Source of the DNA: Neorhizobium lilium
GTDB taxonomy: Bacteria > Pseudomonadota > Alphaproteobacteria > Rhizobiales > Rhizobiaceae
Reading direction: 5' to 3'
DNA length: 64,000 bases
Assembly (NCBI RefSeq): GCF_004053875.1
Contig: NZ_SBIP01000003.1
Span: forward strand, 186,001-250,000
Shown here: positions 18,940-30,626 of the stretch, in pieces
How the letters are laid out: each line of letters begins with the position of its first letter
Numbering within the stretch: position 1 is the first letter of the stretch
Made by a program: the position numbers and the translations under genes
Notes under the pieces: generated by a model
Databases searched by the model: none
What the model saw: only the letters and a program-made list of their open reading frames with translations
What the model was told of the DNA's origin: nothing

Positions 18940-19359
18940 ATGATCATCCATACCGGCGGCTGCCGTTGCGGCGCCATCCGCTTCACCGCCAACGCCGAGC
19001 CGATCTACGCCAGCTATTGCCATTGCTCGGATTGCCGTCGGGCGAGCGGCGCGCCGGTTGCGGCCTTTGTCGGCTTCTACGCCGCGGATGTCCGTTTCGA
19101 CGGAGAAACTGGCGCGACCTATGGAACCGTCCCAGTCGAACGCAGCTTCTGCGGCACCTGCGGCGCGCCGATTGCCTATACCGACAAGCGGTTGTCCGAC
19201 CGGATATTCTTTATGCTCGGTGCCATGGATGCGCCGGAAAACTACCCGCCGCGCGTGCACGGCTATGTACGTGAGCAGCTTCCCTTCTTTCATGTCGATG
19301 ATGGTCTGCCACGGATGGAAACGATGACCGCGCCGAGACCTTCAGGAGAAAATCAATGA
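18940..19359 (+). CDS. GFA-domain (glutathione-dependent formaldehyde-activating-like) protein
   Basis: A 139-residue zinc protein of the GFA/CENP-V fold. The Zn ligands are [25 protein letters not shown] and [10 protein letters not shown], the complete C-x-C, C-x-C-x2-C and C-x2-C set. Most GFA proteins have no proven substrate. Its TGA overlaps the pheT ATG (ATGA at 19356), so it is translationally coupled to pheT, meaning it belongs to the same transcript. The ribosome site AGAGAG is moderate. Confidence 0.9.
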   Translation: MIIHTGGCRCGAIRFTANAEPIYASYCHCSDCRRASGAPVAAFVGFYAADVRFDGETGATYGTVPVERSFCGTCGAPIAYTDKRLSDRIFFMLGAMDAPENYPPRVHGYVREQLPFFHVDDGLPRMETMTAPRPSGENQ

Positions 19360-21779
19360 AGTTCACGCTTTCCTGGCTCAAGGATCACCTCGAGACCGAC
19401 GCGACGCTTGGCGAGATCTGTGAGCGGCTGACGGCGATCGGCCTCGAAGTCGAGCATGTCGATGACAAGGCGGCCTACAAGCCCTTCGTCATCGCCAAGG
19501 TCCTGACGGCCGAACAGCATCCGCAGGCTGACCGGCTGAAGGTGCTGATGGTGGATACCGGTGACGGCAAGCCGGTGCAGGTTGTCTGCGGCGCACCCAA
19601 TGCCCGCGCCGGCCTGATCGGCGCGCTGGCCCGGCCGGGGACATATGTTCCCGGTATCGACGTGACGCTGTCCGTCGGCAACATCCGTGGTGTCGAAAGC
19701 CATGGCATGATGTGCTCCGAAAAGGAGCTCGACATCTCCGACAATCACGACGGCATCATCGACCTGCCGGAGGATGCGCCGGTGGGAACGCCGTTTTCAA
19801 CCTATGCCGGGCTGGACGATCCGGTCATCGATATCAACCTCACGCCGAACCGTCCCGATTGCACGTCGATCCACGGCATTGCCCGAGACCTCGCCGCCGC
19901 CGGTTTGGGCACGCTGAAGCCGCGCGCCAAGCCCGCCTTCGTCACGCAGGGCGAGACTTCGGTCGATCTCAAGATCGATCTGGACGACGAAAAGCTTTGC
20001 CCCGGCTTTGCGCTTCGTCTCGTGCGCGGCGTCGGAAACGGTCCGAGCCCCGCCTGGATGCAGGCGCGGCTGAAGGCGATCGGTCTTCGCCCGATCAACG
20101 CGCTGGTCGATATCACCAACTACATGACCTTCGACCAGGGTCGCCCCATGCACGTCTTCGACGCGGCCAAGGTCAAGGGCGATCTTACCGTGCGCCGCGC
20201 GCTGGACGGCGAGACGGTGCTGGCGCTCGACCAGCGGGAATACAGGCTCAACCCAACCAATGTCGTCATTGCCGACGACATTGGCGTCGAGTCGATCGGC
20301 GGCATCATGGGCGGCGAGCATTCCGGCTGCGATGAGAACACCACGGATGTGCTGATCGAATCGGCGCTCTGGGACCCGATCAATATCGCCAAATCCGGCC
20401 GGGGGCTCGGCATCATCACGGATGCCCGCTATCGTTTCGAGCGCGGCGTCGATCCAGACTACATGATCCCCGGCCTCGACCGGACGACGGAACTCGTGCT
20501 CGAACTTTGTGGCGGAACTCCCGCCGAGGCAAGGGTCGTCGGTCACAAAAGCCGCCAGCCGAAGGTGATCGATTTCCCCTTCACAGAAGTAAAGCGGCTG
20601 ACGGGTCTCGACGTCTCGACGGACGAAAGCCGGCAGATCCTCACCAGGCTCGGCTTCCACGTCGAGGGTTCCGGCGATACCGTTTCCGTCACCGTTCCGT
20701 CATGGCGGCCGGATGTCGATGGCAAGGCGGATCTGGTGGAAGATGTCATGCGCATCCATGGTGTCGATCAGATCAAGCCGGAGCCGATCGAGAAGCTCTC
20801 CAGTGTCAACGCCAAGATCCTGACCACGCTCCAGATCCGCACCCGCATAGCCAAGCGCGCGCTTGCCTCGCGTGGCATGCTGGAGGCGGTCACCTGGTCC
20901 TTCATCGCCGAAGACCAGGCAAAACTCTTCGGCGGCGGCAGCGCGGCGTTGAAGCTTGCCAACCCGATCGCCACCGACATGTCGGATATGCGACCCTCGC
21001 TGCTGCCGGGCCTCCTGTCGGCAGCACAGCGCAATGCCGACAAGGGTTTCGGCGACGTGGCGATCTTCGAGGTCTCGGGCACCTATGAGAACGACAGGCC
21101 GGAGGGCCAGCGGCGCGTGGCCGGCGGCATCCGCCGTGGCACGGCCTCCATCAACGGCATGGGCCGCCTCTGGTCCAACAACGCCAAGGGCGGCGGCAAG
21201 CCGGTCGACGTCTTCGATGCCAAAGCGGATGCGCTGGCGGTGCTCGAAGCCTGCGGCTTGCCCATGGCCAATGTGCAGATCGAGAAGGGTGCGCCTGGCT
21301 GGTATCATCCGGGCCGCTCCGGCACGATCAAGATGGGACCGAAGGTCGTGCTCGGCTACTTCGGCGAGTTCCACCCGAAAACGCTGGCCGCGCTCGACGT
21401 TTCCGGTGCGCTCTGCGGCTTCGAAGTCTATCTCGATGCCATGCCCGAGCCGAAGAAGAAGGCGACCCGCACCAAGCCGCCGCTGGATCTGTCGCCCTTC
21501 CAGACGGTGAAGCGCGACTTTGCCTTTGTTGTCGCAAGCGATGTGGAAGCCGGCGCCATCGTCAAGGCGGCCTCCAGCGCCGACCGCAAGCTGATCTCGG
21601 GCGTCAACGTCTTCGACGTCTTCGAAGGCGCGTCGCTTGGCGAAGCCCGGAAGTCCGTCGCCATCGAAGTGCTGATCCAGCCGGTGGACAAGACGCTGAC
21701 GGACGAGGACTTCGAGGCGCTGACCGGCAAGATCGTCGCCAATGTCGAAAAAGCGACCGGCGGCGTGCTACGCGCCTGA
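19356..21779 (+). CDS. pheT: Phenylalanyl-tRNA synthetase beta subunit
   Basis: An 807-residue subunit of the alpha2-beta2 enzyme. It has an N-terminal tRNA-binding (EMAP-like) domain at residues 39-150 ([19 protein letters not shown]), the B3/B4 editing domain ([18 protein letters not shown], then the middle [10 protein letters not shown]), B5, the inactive class II-like core and the C-terminal anticodon-binding FDX-ACB domain ([25 protein letters not shown]). AGGAG lies seven bases before the ATG. It is coupled to the GFA gene by an ATGA overlap rather than to pheS. Confidence 0.97.
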   Translation: MKFTLSWLKDHLETDATLGEICERLTAIGLEVEHVDDKAAYKPFVIAKVLTAEQHPQADRLKVLMVDTGDGKPVQVVCGAPNARAGLIGALARPGTYVPGIDVTLSVGNIRGVESHGMMCSEKELDISDNHDGIIDLPEDAPVGTPFSTYAGLDDPVIDINLTPNRPDCTSIHGIARDLAAAGLGTLKPRAKPAFVTQGETSVDLKIDLDDEKLCPGFALRLVRGVGNGPSPAWMQARLKAIGLRPINALVDITNYMTFDQGRPMHVFDAAKVKGDLTVRRALDGETVLALDQREYRLNPTNVVIADDIGVESIGGIMGGEHSGCDENTTDVLIESALWDPINIAKSGRGLGIITDARYRFERGVDPDYMIPGLDRTTELVLELCGGTPAEARVVGHKSRQPKVIDFPFTEVKRLTGLDVSTDESRQILTRLGFHVEGSGDTVSVTVPSWRPDVDGKADLVEDVMRIHGVDQIKPEPIEKLSSVNAKILTTLQIRTRIAKRALASRGMLEAVTWSFIAEDQAKLFGGGSAALKLANPIATDMSDMRPSLLPGLLSAAQRNADKGFGDVAIFEVSGTYENDRPEGQRRVAGGIRRGTASINGMGRLWSNNAKGGGKPVDVFDAKADALAVLEACGLPMANVQIEKGAPGWYHPGRSGTIKMGPKVVLGYFGEFHPKTLAALDVSGALCGFEVYLDAMPEPKKKATRTKPPLDLSPFQTVKRDFAFVVASDVEAGAIVKAASSADRKLISGVNVFDVFEGASLGEARKSVAIEVLIQPVDKTLTDEDFEALTGKIVANVEKATGGVLRA

Positions 21780-21804
21780 AATCGGGTGGTCGGAATAGCG
21801 CATG

Positions 21805-21840
21805 AAGAATAGCCTGCTCCCCATGGGGCGGGCTATTCTT
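21805..21840 (+). terminator. pheT terminator hairpin
   Basis: AAGAATAGCC (21805-21814) pairs with GGCTATTCTT (21831-21840), extended inward to a 16-pair stem with a CCAT loop. The stem ends in TTCTTGGCTTC. It stands 25 bases after the pheT stop and covers a spurious in-frame ATG of the next gene. Confidence 0.7.
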
Positions 21841-21876
21841 GGCTTCAAGTCGGCCGTGACGGGGGGCGGGATCACC

Positions 21877-22494
21877 ATGCGCAAGCCGGGATCGATGAAA
21901 GGGCTGGAAGAACTCGGCCGAGTGCGCCTGTCGCCGAATTTCTTCTTCCGGGATTTCCTGCATTCGGAGATCGCAAGCTTTTATGGCCTCTCCAATAGTC
22001 CGGAGGACCCCGATCTCGCGATAGAAGTCGGAACACATCTTTGCGAGGAGCTGCTGGAGCCGTTGCAGGCGAGTTTTGGGAGGCTGCATATCCGCTCGGC
22101 CTACCGTTCGCGGGAGGTTAACGATTTTGGCAACCGCAACAAACTCAACTGCAGCTCCAACCAGGGCAGCGCGGCGGGCCATATCTGGGATATGCACGAC
22201 GCCGATGGGCGGATGGGCGCCACCGCCTGCATTGTCATTCCCTGCGTGTGGGATCGGTTCCAGGCGCCCGGCGACTGGCAAAGACTGGCCTGGTGGATCC
22301 ACGACCACCTTCCTTACGCCTCGCTGCAGTTCTTTCCCAAGCTATGGGCGGTAAATGTGCAATGGCATGAAAAGCCGATGCGACTGATCACCAGCTTTGC
22401 GGAGCCGCGCGGCACGTTGACCAGGCCCGGCATGGACAACCACATGGCTGATCATGCTGACCTGTACCCGGGATTTCCCTCTATGACCCGATAG
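21877..22494 (+). CDS. Peptidase M15-like (D-Ala-D-Ala carboxypeptidase fold) protein
   Basis: A 205-residue protein without a signal peptide. LSPNFFFRDFLHSEIASFYG, then LCEELLEPLQASFGRLHIRSAYRSREVN and GHIWDMHDADGRMGATACIVIP follow the layout of M15-type hedgehog/DD-peptidase proteins (substrate Arg/Ser region, then an H-x-x-D segment). A second His (VQWHEKPM) could complete the zinc site. The ATG at 21877 is preferred; an ATG at 21802 falls within the pheT terminator. Whether it is an active peptidase is uncertain. Confidence 0.6.
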   Translation: MRKPGSMKGLEELGRVRLSPNFFFRDFLHSEIASFYGLSNSPEDPDLAIEVGTHLCEELLEPLQASFGRLHIRSAYRSREVNDFGNRNKLNCSSNQGSAAGHIWDMHDADGRMGATACIVIPCVWDRFQAPGDWQRLAWWIHDHLPYASLQFFPKLWAVNVQWHEKPMRLITSFAEPRGTLTRPGMDNHMADHADLYPGFPSMTR

Positions 22495-22508
22495 GGGAGC
22501 CGCGACGG

Positions 22509-22733
22509 CTACATCTTCAGCTTCGACCGCAGTGCGTCGATCCGCTTTGAGGCCTCCGCCTTAGAGAGATCCTCGGCAAAGGCCTCCGGCTCATGCGCCT
22601 GCTCGCTGAGCGTCTTGAGGTAGGAGCCCTGCGCGCCGGTCATCGGCTCGTCGCCGGTTACCCAATCGTCGGGGTCCTTCTCGGTATTGGATGCCGGATC
22701 GGGATCGGTTTTTGGATTGTGCTGGTCAACCAT
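22509..22733 (-). CDS. DUF3072-like small protein
   Basis: A 74-residue acidic protein. PMTGAQGSYLKTLSEQAHEPEAF..DLSKAEASKRIDALRSK is the DUF3072 pattern, a short helical hairpin of unknown function. Two adjacent ATG codons are possible; the second (22733) has proper spacing from AAGGAGG. The N-terminal third is disordered (NPKTDPDPASNTEKDPDD). It follows a second small acidic gene (22835-23026). Confidence 0.8.
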   Translation of the reverse strand: MVDQHNPKTDPDPASNTEKDPDDWVTGDEPMTGAQGSYLKTLSEQAHEPEAFAEDLSKAEASKRIDALRSKLKM

Positions 22734-22834
22734 CATGGCCTCCTTGGAATTTGTTCTTGAAACGTTCTTGCACCAAGATCGTTCCCGTCGATATGGCCGG
22801 GAACGATATCCAGAGGCGGATCTGGCCAAAATAG

Positions 22835-23026
22835 TCAGTCGATCTTCGGCTGTTTGGCTTTGCGCTGGTCGAGCTTCATCAGGCTCTGTCGCGCGCGCTC
22901 GACGGCCTCGTCATCGACGACGATGGGCTCGCTGCTGTCGTCGGGAATGCCCGGACCGGATTGGCCGATGGTCTCGTTGCGCGGACGGTCGTTCAGACCG
23001 TCCGTAATCTTGTCGTCCTTGCTCAT
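22835..23026 (-). CDS. Small acidic protein, unknown
   Basis: A 63-residue, acidic and probably disordered protein with a C-terminal helix (VVDDEAVERARQSLMKLDQRKAKQPK). AAAGGAG lies six bases before the ATG, so translation looks real. It is 101 bases upstream of the DUF3072-like gene on the same strand. I do not recognise a family. Confidence 0.6.
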   Translation of the reverse strand: MSKDDKITDGLNDRPRNETIGQSGPGIPDDSSEPIVVDDEAVERARQSLMKLDQRKAKQPKID

Positions 23027-23081
23027 GGTCTGGCTCCTTTCGGAGATAGAACAAGGATGGTCGGCATTTGTTGCCCTGGCG

Positions 23082-25090
<2,009 letters not shown>

Positions 25091-25145
25091 GATGGTCTCC
25101 GAGTTTTTTAAGATGAGCCGATGGCTGGGGAAGAGGTCCCTAGAT

Positions 25146-25169
25146 TAGCCGAGCATCTGGCTTCGGCTA
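25146..25169. promoter_or_regulatory. Inverted repeat in a divergent promoter region
   Basis: TAGCCGA (25146-25152) and TCGGCTA (25163-25169) frame a ten-base spacer, between the divergent aldo/keto reductase (start 25090) and Gfo/Idh (start 25282) genes. It could be an operator serving both. No regulator gene lies next to it. Confidence 0.35.
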
Positions 25170-25281
25170 GTGCTTATCTTGCGTAGGCGGTCACTTTTTC
25201 AAGCAGGGGTTCGGGCCCGTGGTTGCGCCGCTCCGGCAGGCTCAATAAGGTGCGCCGCCTGAGCTTATGGAGGATACTGTC

Positions 25282-26268
25282 ATGTTGCGCTTCGGAATTC
25301 TGTCGACCGCCAAGATCGCGCGGGATGCCGTCATACCGGCCATTCAGGACGCGGAGAACTGCGTCGTTACCGGTATCGCCAGCCGCGATCTTGCCCGCGC
25401 GCAAGGTGTGGCTGAGCGTTTCGGCATTGCGGAAGCCTTCGGTTCCTATGACGACATGCTGCAATCGGACGCGATCGACGCGGTCTATATTCCGCTGCCG
25501 ACAAGCCAGCATGTGGAATGGTCCATCAAGGCTGCGGAGGCGGGCAAGCACGTGCTCGTGGAAAAGCCGCTGGCGCTCAAGGCAGAGGATATCGAGGCGC
25601 TGATTGCCGCTCGCGACCGCAACAAGGTCCTCGTCGCGGAAGCCTATATGGTCACCTATGCGCCCGTCTGGCTGAAGGTGCGCGAGCTGCTGCAGGAAGG
25701 GGCGATCGGCCAGCTCAAGCATGTGCAGGGTGTGTTCACCTATTTCAACCGCGATCCGTCCAATATGCGCAACATCCCGGAACTCGGTGGTGGCGCCTTG
25801 CCGGATATCGGCGTCTATCCGACCATCGCCACGCGCTTCGCCACCGGCCAGGAGCCGCGGCGTGTCCAATCGACGGTAGAGCGAGATCCGGAATTCGGAA
25901 CCGACATCTATGCGAGCGTCAAGGCGGATTTCGGCTCCTTCGATCTCACCTTCTATGTCGCGACCCAGCTCGCCGGACGGCAGCTCATGGTCTTCCATGG
26001 CACGGAAGGCTTTATCGAAGTGAAGTCGCCCTTCAATGCCGACCGCTGGGGCGCGGAGGAAGTGGAACTCGCCAACCAGAAGCACACGGTCTCGCAGATC
26101 TTCCGTTTCCCCGACAGCCGCCAGTACCGCCTCCAGGCCGAAGCCTTTGCCAGTGCCGCTGCAGGCGAGACGGCCGAGATCGTGACGCTCGAAAGCTCGC
26201 TCCTGAACCAGAAGTTCATCGATGCGATCTACCGCGCGAGCGGCCATGAAGGCTGGGAAAAAGTGTAG
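25282..26268 (+). CDS. Gfo/Idh/MocA-family NAD(P)-dependent dehydrogenase
   Basis: A 328-residue sugar or inositol-type oxidoreductase. The Rossmann start is [35 protein letters not shown] is the family EKP motif (catalytic Lys). The C-domain has [21 protein letters not shown], where Asp and His-type residues place the substrate. The ATG at 25282 is chosen because GGAGG precedes it by seven bases. It resembles deoxyhexose or xylose dehydrogenase-like members. The exact substrate is unknown. Confidence 0.9.
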   Translation: MLRFGILSTAKIARDAVIPAIQDAENCVVTGIASRDLARAQGVAERFGIAEAFGSYDDMLQSDAIDAVYIPLPTSQHVEWSIKAAEAGKHVLVEKPLALKAEDIEALIAARDRNKVLVAEAYMVTYAPVWLKVRELLQEGAIGQLKHVQGVFTYFNRDPSNMRNIPELGGGALPDIGVYPTIATRFATGQEPRRVQSTVERDPEFGTDIYASVKADFGSFDLTFYVATQLAGRQLMVFHGTEGFIEVKSPFNADRWGAEEVELANQKHTVSQIFRFPDSRQYRLQAEAFASAAAGETAEIVTLESSLLNQKFIDAIYRASGHEGWEKV

Positions 26269-26273
26269 GCAGC

Positions 26274-26648
26274 CTACCGCCCGAACACGAAGCGGGAATA
26301 GCCGAAGAAACTGTAGAGCGTGGCGCCAGCCGAGCCGGCCATGACGGCGACGATCGGCTGCAGGAAAGGTGCGCGGTACATGAGCGCGGCATAAATCGCG
26401 TAATTGAGAAGCGCCGAGGTGATGCCAACCGCCCAGTAGCGGAAGCCTTCGACTGCCAGCGAATGGGGGGATTTGTCGAAGGTCCGGTTGCGGTTGACGA
26501 GCCACGTAAAGCTCATCGCCGCCATGATGGCGGGGATGCGGGACGCGAACGGACTGAACCCGGCAAGCGTGACCAGAAAATGGGTAAGCCCGGCATCGAT
26601 CAGGAAGCCGCCGCTTCCTGCCGCCAGAAACCAGAACAGCCGTTTCAT
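26274..26648 (-). CDS. GtrA-like membrane protein
   Basis: A 124-residue protein with four membrane helices and the GtrA signature (FLAAGSGGFLIDAGLTHFLV, FTWLVNRNRTFD, GITSALLNYAIYAAL, SRFVFGR). GtrA proteins are thought to flip polyprenyl-linked sugars or to partner GT2 enzymes in cell-surface glycosylation. Its ATG overlaps the stop of the preceding GT2 gene (ATGA at 26645), so the two are translationally coupled. Confidence 0.9.
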   Translation of the reverse strand: MKRLFWFLAAGSGGFLIDAGLTHFLVTLAGFSPFASRIPAIMAAMSFTWLVNRNRTFDKSPHSLAVEGFRYWAVGITSALLNYAIYAALMYRAPFLQPIVAVMAGSAGATLYSFFGYSRFVFGR

Positions 26649-27664
26649 GCAGCGCCTTTGGCTTTGGCCCGAGGCGTTTTTTCGCGCTCCGCCCCCGCGA
26701 CTGCTACTGGATCGTCGCCGAGGCCAGCACCGCGGGCCGGCATGCTCATATAATGGATGCGCAACTGCTCGCTACGGGCCCGCGATACGGAATCGAGGAT
26801 GAGGCCGGCGGTAAAGACCAGGAAGGACATCAGCATCAACACCAGGGAGAAGACCCAGGTCGGCATGCGCTCCACCAGTCCCGTCTCGAAATAGGCAACC
26901 AGAACCGGCGCCATGAAGGCCAGGCTCGCCATCATGAAACCGCTGCTGATCAGGCCGAAAAAGGCGAAGGGCCGGGTCTCCTTCATCAGCATGGCGAACA
27001 TCCAGAGGATTTTCAGCCCGTCCCTATAGGTGGACAGCTTGGAATGAGAGCCTTCCGGCCGGCGACCATAGTCGAGTTCGATCTCGCTCACCGGCAGCGT
27101 CAGCCGCGATGCGTGGACCGACATTTCCGTTTCGATCTCGAAGCCGCCCGATACGGCGGGGAAGCTCTTGACGAAGCGGCGTGAAAAGGCGCGGTAGCCG
27201 GAAAATATGTCGGTAAAGTCGCGACCGAAGATCGTTCTGTACAAAAGGTTGAAGACGCGGTTGCCGGCGGCATGACCCTGGCGGCCCGCATCCGCATGCA
27301 CTCCGCGGCGGGTGCCGATCACCATGTCGGATCGCTCGGTCATCAGCGTGCGGATCAGTTCGTCTGCATCTTTGGGCGAATAGGTGCCGTCTCCATCCGC
27401 CATGACATAGATGTCGGCCTCGATATCGGCGAACATGCGCCGCACCACATGACCCTTGCCCTGGCGCCGCTCCCGAAACACTTCGGCGCCCGCCAGCATG
27501 GCCTTGAGCGCCGTGCCGTCGGTGGAATTGTTGTCGTAGACATAGATGCGCGCCTGCGGCAGCACCTCGCGAAAGCCACGCACCACGGATTCGATCGTGG
27601 ATGCTTCGTTATAACAGGGAAGCAGCACCGCGATCGCGGCGGAGCCCATGGACGCGGTGGTCAT
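26645..27664 (-). CDS. GT2-family glycosyltransferase with C-terminal membrane anchor
   Basis: A 339-residue enzyme of the polyprenyl-phosphate sugar synthase type. The GT-A domain covers residues 10-230: AVLLPCYNEASTIESVV, YVYDNNSTDGT, then the metal-binding MADGDGTYSPKDA and the acceptor region GYRAFSRRFVKSFP. Two hydrophobic segments near residues 245-310 anchor it. With the coupled GtrA it would make and move a lipid-linked sugar. The start MTTASMGSAAIAVLL is preferred to an ATG six codons earlier. It is divergent from a large GT-C-like membrane protein. Confidence 0.9.
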   Translation of the reverse strand: MTTASMGSAAIAVLLPCYNEASTIESVVRGFREVLPQARIYVYDNNSTDGTALKAMLAGAEVFRERRQGKGHVVRRMFADIEADIYVMADGDGTYSPKDADELIRTLMTERSDMVIGTRRGVHADAGRQGHAAGNRVFNLLYRTIFGRDFTDIFSGYRAFSRRFVKSFPAVSGGFEIETEMSVHASRLTLPVSEIELDYGRRPEGSHSKLSTYRDGLKILWMFAMLMKETRPFAFFGLISSGFMMASLAFMAPVLVAYFETGLVERMPTWVFSLVLMLMSFLVFTAGLILDSVSRARSEQLRIHYMSMPARGAGLGDDPVAVAGAEREKTPRAKAKGAA

Positions 27665-27784
27665 GATTTTCACTCGGTACATCGAAAATCCGGCGCGGGA
27701 AGTTCTGCGCCGTCCGCTTTACTATTTCTTGGGGAGGTTAAGGCTAGGTTTCCGGGCACCTGCGGTAACGTGAAAAACTGGTCG

Positions 27785-29626
27785 ATGACTGAAAGTACGG
27801 CAGACGGAAGTTTCGAGGCGGCGATCGGCCGGGAGCGTGCGCCCCTGCTGTCGCGGCTGTTGCCCGCCGTCTGTCTCTACTGGCTCGTCACCTCTCTTCT
27901 CTACGTCATCCTCGCCGTGCCGGGTGCTAGGGATCTGATCGGTCCGGACAATGACGATTCCATGCGGCTCGTGGAGGTGCGGGATCTGCTGGCCGGGCAA
28001 GGCTGGTTCGACCTCGCACAGTATCGCCTCGGGCTCGAAGGCGGCACGCTGATGCACTGGTCGCGCTTCATCGATCTGCCGATTGCGGCGCTGATCAAAT
28101 TCTTCTCCCTCTTCCTTTCGACCGGCGCGGCCGAAGGCGCTGCTGCAACCGTTTGGCCGTTGCTCCTGATCGGCCCCCTCCTATGGGCGCTCGGCCTTGC
28201 AGGGCGTCGTATCGGCGGCGTGGAAACCATGCACATCGCGCTTGGCCTCGGCGCGATCTTCGTCTTCACCTGCAGCAAGTTCCGTCCCGGATCCATCGAC
28301 CATCACAACGTCCAGCTGGCTTTGACCATGTGGGTCACCGCCATGCTGGTCGACCGTGATGCAAAGCCACGCAGCTATGCGCTCGCAGGGTTTGCCGCCG
28401 CCATGGCCGTCGCGATCGGGGCCGAAACCATGCCCTTTGTAGCTGTCGCCTGCGCCTGCGTCGCCGTGCAATGGGCTTGGCATGGCCGCAGCTTTATCGC
28501 CGCCGCGCAAGCTTTCGGCTTGTCGCTCACGCTCACGGTAACGGCAGCCTTCCTCGCGACCGTGCCGCCCCATGCCTATGCGGTAGTGACCTGCGACAAC
28601 CTTTCGCTCGGCTTCTATTCCTTGACGGCACTGGGCGGCGCTGGATTGTCTCTTGCGGCGAGCCTTTCCCGTCATGCTGGCCGGCCGGTGCGGTTCGGGC
28701 TTTTGGTCCTCATGGGCGGGGTGCTGCTTCTCGCGGCCAAGGTCATCGCCCCCCAATGCCTTGGCGATCCTCTCGGCAATCTCGACCCCTTGCTGGTGAA
28801 GCTTTGGCTGAACGGGGTATCCGAAGCGCGCTCCCTTGTCGCGGAGATCCAGTTCGAGCCAAGCATCGCCGGTGTCTTCTATGCGGTCGGGCTTTTCGCC
28901 CAGGCAGTCTGCATCTTCCGCATCGTCCAGGGGCACGACCGCGAACTGCATCTCCTGCTTCTGGTGCTGATTGCAGCGGTCTGGGCCGTATCCCTGTTGC
29001 AGGTGCGCGGTGCCTTCTTCGCCAACCTGCTCAGCATTCTGCCGCTGTCGCTACTGATCTCCGATCTGCGCCGGGCCGCCCATCGCGCGCCGAGGAATGT
29101 CGAGATCGGCTTTGCCTATGCGGCGACTGTGCTCTTGTCCGTGCCGGCGGTCTGGGGCGTCGCAGGCATATTGATCAGCCAGGGCTTTGGCGCTTTGGCG
29201 CTGAACGCGATTTCGGCGCCGGCTGCGGCCGAAGAGGGGGAATGCGGCGGAGCGGACGCTTTGGCGCGATTGAACTCTTTGCCTAAAGGTGTCGTTGCGG
29301 CGCCTTCCAACAGTGGCGCCGAAATATTGCGGTTCACGCCGCACCGCGCCTTGTCGGGTCCTTACCACCGCAACCAGGGCGGCATGCTGACGGAACTGCA
29401 TATCGGGCTTGCCACGCCGGCCGATGCAAAAGCGTTTCTGCGCGGTGCCGGCGTCACGATCCTCGCCTATTGCAAGAGCGATCCGCAAACGCAGACCATG
29501 ATGAGCATGAAGAAGGACGGGCTGTACGCCAGCTTAGGCCGAGGGAAAGTTCCGGACTATCTGACGCCGGTCGGCAGCGAGGTGGATGGCTTCCGCATAT
29601 TCACGGTGTTGCCGGAGGGCCGGTGA
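27785..29626 (+). CDS. Polytopic membrane protein, putative GT-C-type glycosyltransferase
   Basis: A 613-residue protein with roughly eleven to thirteen membrane helices and a C-terminal soluble part of about 130 residues. After the first helix the loop reads PDNDDSMRLVEVRDLLAGQGWFD, an acidic motif in the place where GT-C transferases (ArnT/PMT type) keep their catalytic Asp. The loop MHWSRFIDLPIAALI follows. The C-terminal region has paired Cys (GECGG and YCKSD). It lies opposite a GT2-GtrA pair that could supply its lipid-linked donor. The start at 27785 has no strong ribosome site, so the exact N-terminus is uncertain. Confidence 0.75.
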   Translation: MTESTADGSFEAAIGRERAPLLSRLLPAVCLYWLVTSLLYVILAVPGARDLIGPDNDDSMRLVEVRDLLAGQGWFDLAQYRLGLEGGTLMHWSRFIDLPIAALIKFFSLFLSTGAAEGAAATVWPLLLIGPLLWALGLAGRRIGGVETMHIALGLGAIFVFTCSKFRPGSIDHHNVQLALTMWVTAMLVDRDAKPRSYALAGFAAAMAVAIGAETMPFVAVACACVAVQWAWHGRSFIAAAQAFGLSLTLTVTAAFLATVPPHAYAVVTCDNLSLGFYSLTALGGAGLSLAASLSRHAGRPVRFGLLVLMGGVLLLAAKVIAPQCLGDPLGNLDPLLVKLWLNGVSEARSLVAEIQFEPSIAGVFYAVGLFAQAVCIFRIVQGHDRELHLLLLVLIAAVWAVSLLQVRGAFFANLLSILPLSLLISDLRRAAHRAPRNVEIGFAYAATVLLSVPAVWGVAGILISQGFGALALNAISAPAAAEEGECGGADALARLNSLPKGVVAAPSNSGAEILRFTPHRALSGPYHRNQGGMLTELHIGLATPADAKAFLRGAGVTILAYCKSDPQTQTMMSMKKDGLYASLGRGKVPDYLTPVGSEVDGFRIFTVLPEGR

Positions 29627-29639
29627 GAGAAGGCGCCGT

Positions 29640-29870
29640 TCAGGCTTCGCTTTTGCTCCGCGTGAAGGCAAGGGTCGTGACCAGGCCCACCAGACCGCAA
29701 TTATAGCCGAGGACCGCCGTCAGAAGCTTGAAATAGGCCGTAGGTCCGGTGGACAGGAACGTTGCAAGCGCAAAGCTGGCCACGAGCAGAGCCGCGACCA
29801 TGGCAACGGAGAAAGCCGACCGCGTCAAGCCGGCAGCAAGGCCCAGTAAGCTCGCGGTGAGGAATAGCAC
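29640..29870 (-). CDS. Small membrane protein, GTG start
   Basis: A 76-residue protein with two hydrophobic helices (FLTASLLGLAAGLTRSAFSVAMVAALLVASFALATF and the segment KLLTAVLGYNCGLVGLVTTLAF). It starts at GTG with GGAG eight bases before it. It is convergent with the large membrane protein and ends 13 bases from it. I do not recognise a named family; small rhizobial exopolysaccharide-linked membrane proteins look similar, but that is only an impression. Confidence 0.6.
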   Translation of the reverse strand: MLFLTASLLGLAAGLTRSAFSVAMVAALLVASFALATFLSTGPTAYFKLLTAVLGYNCGLVGLVTTLAFTRSKSEA

Positions 29871-30062
29871 TCAGATACTCCGTCTTCCTTTTTTCGTTGA
29901 GCCGAGGCTACCGATCAGGTGCTAACAAATCTTTGCCCGTTTCGGCCGCCTCAAGGCCGTTCCGCCGCGACCTTGTGCCATAGTGAAGCAATGGTGTTGA
30001 TCCGAGCTTCAATTTGCCAGATAGGACCCAATTTGCGTGGGCAAGTGCCTTTCTCGTAGGCC

Positions 30063-30326
30063 TCAAACAAGAGCCGCAATCGCCCCTGCCGTCGTGCCGG
30101 TGGCAAGCACGGCGGTGACGCGGAGGGGTAGCAGGCAGCCGGCCGGGACATTGGCAAGGCTCAGGACTTCGCCTGACAACATGCGGACAGAAAGGTTTCC
30201 AGCAATTCCCACATAGAGAGCCCGGCTGGTTTCGGAGAGGCTGTCGGCGTCGCTCGGTGTCACGGCGAACCCGGAGGAGGCGGGGCTGGAGAGCGAGGAC
30301 TGGGTATTGGCAAAACGATCGGACAT
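30063..30326 (-). CDS. Phage spike-base-like protein (RCAP_rcc01079 type), orphan
   Basis: An 87-residue beta-rich protein. SGFAVTPSDADSLSETSRALYVGIAGNLSV, LANVPAGCLLPLRVTAVLATGTTAGAIAAL fits the small family named for Rhodobacter capsulatus rcc01079, which forms the base of tail spikes in gene-transfer-agent or phage particles. GGGAG lies eight bases before the ATG. No other tail, capsid or packaging gene lies nearby, so this copy is isolated: a remnant, or a domesticated protein. Identification rests on pattern memory. Confidence 0.6.
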   Translation of the reverse strand: MSDRFANTQSSLSSPASSGFAVTPSDADSLSETSRALYVGIAGNLSVRMLSGEVLSLANVPAGCLLPLRVTAVLATGTTAGAIAALV

Positions 30327-30626
30327 GTTCGGTTCTCCCTTGTTCGGCAAGGCCATCTTCGCGCATCGGCGCGAAGCGGGGAAATTCGTCATGCCCTGAT
30401 ACGCGCCCAGATGCGGGACAAGGCGCCAGACTTCGGCGCTGTCTGGCAGGCGGAAAGGGAAAAGAAGCCAAAGCCATCAATGGCTTCGCCCGCTTGAAGC
30501 GAGAGATCTCCGGCTGCATCTGACTTTGGGGTCGCGGGGCAAAAGCCATGCCGCTCCGAGAATTGTCCCCATCCTCATGCAGGGTGCGAGGGTGAAATTC
30601 CACGCCGAATGCTCTACAACGCCATC

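Noticed and set aside
27272..27784. 171-residue N-terminal extension of the large membrane protein
   Set aside because: It is antisense to the glycosyltransferase gene and has shadow-frame composition; the hydrophobic protein begins after 27785.
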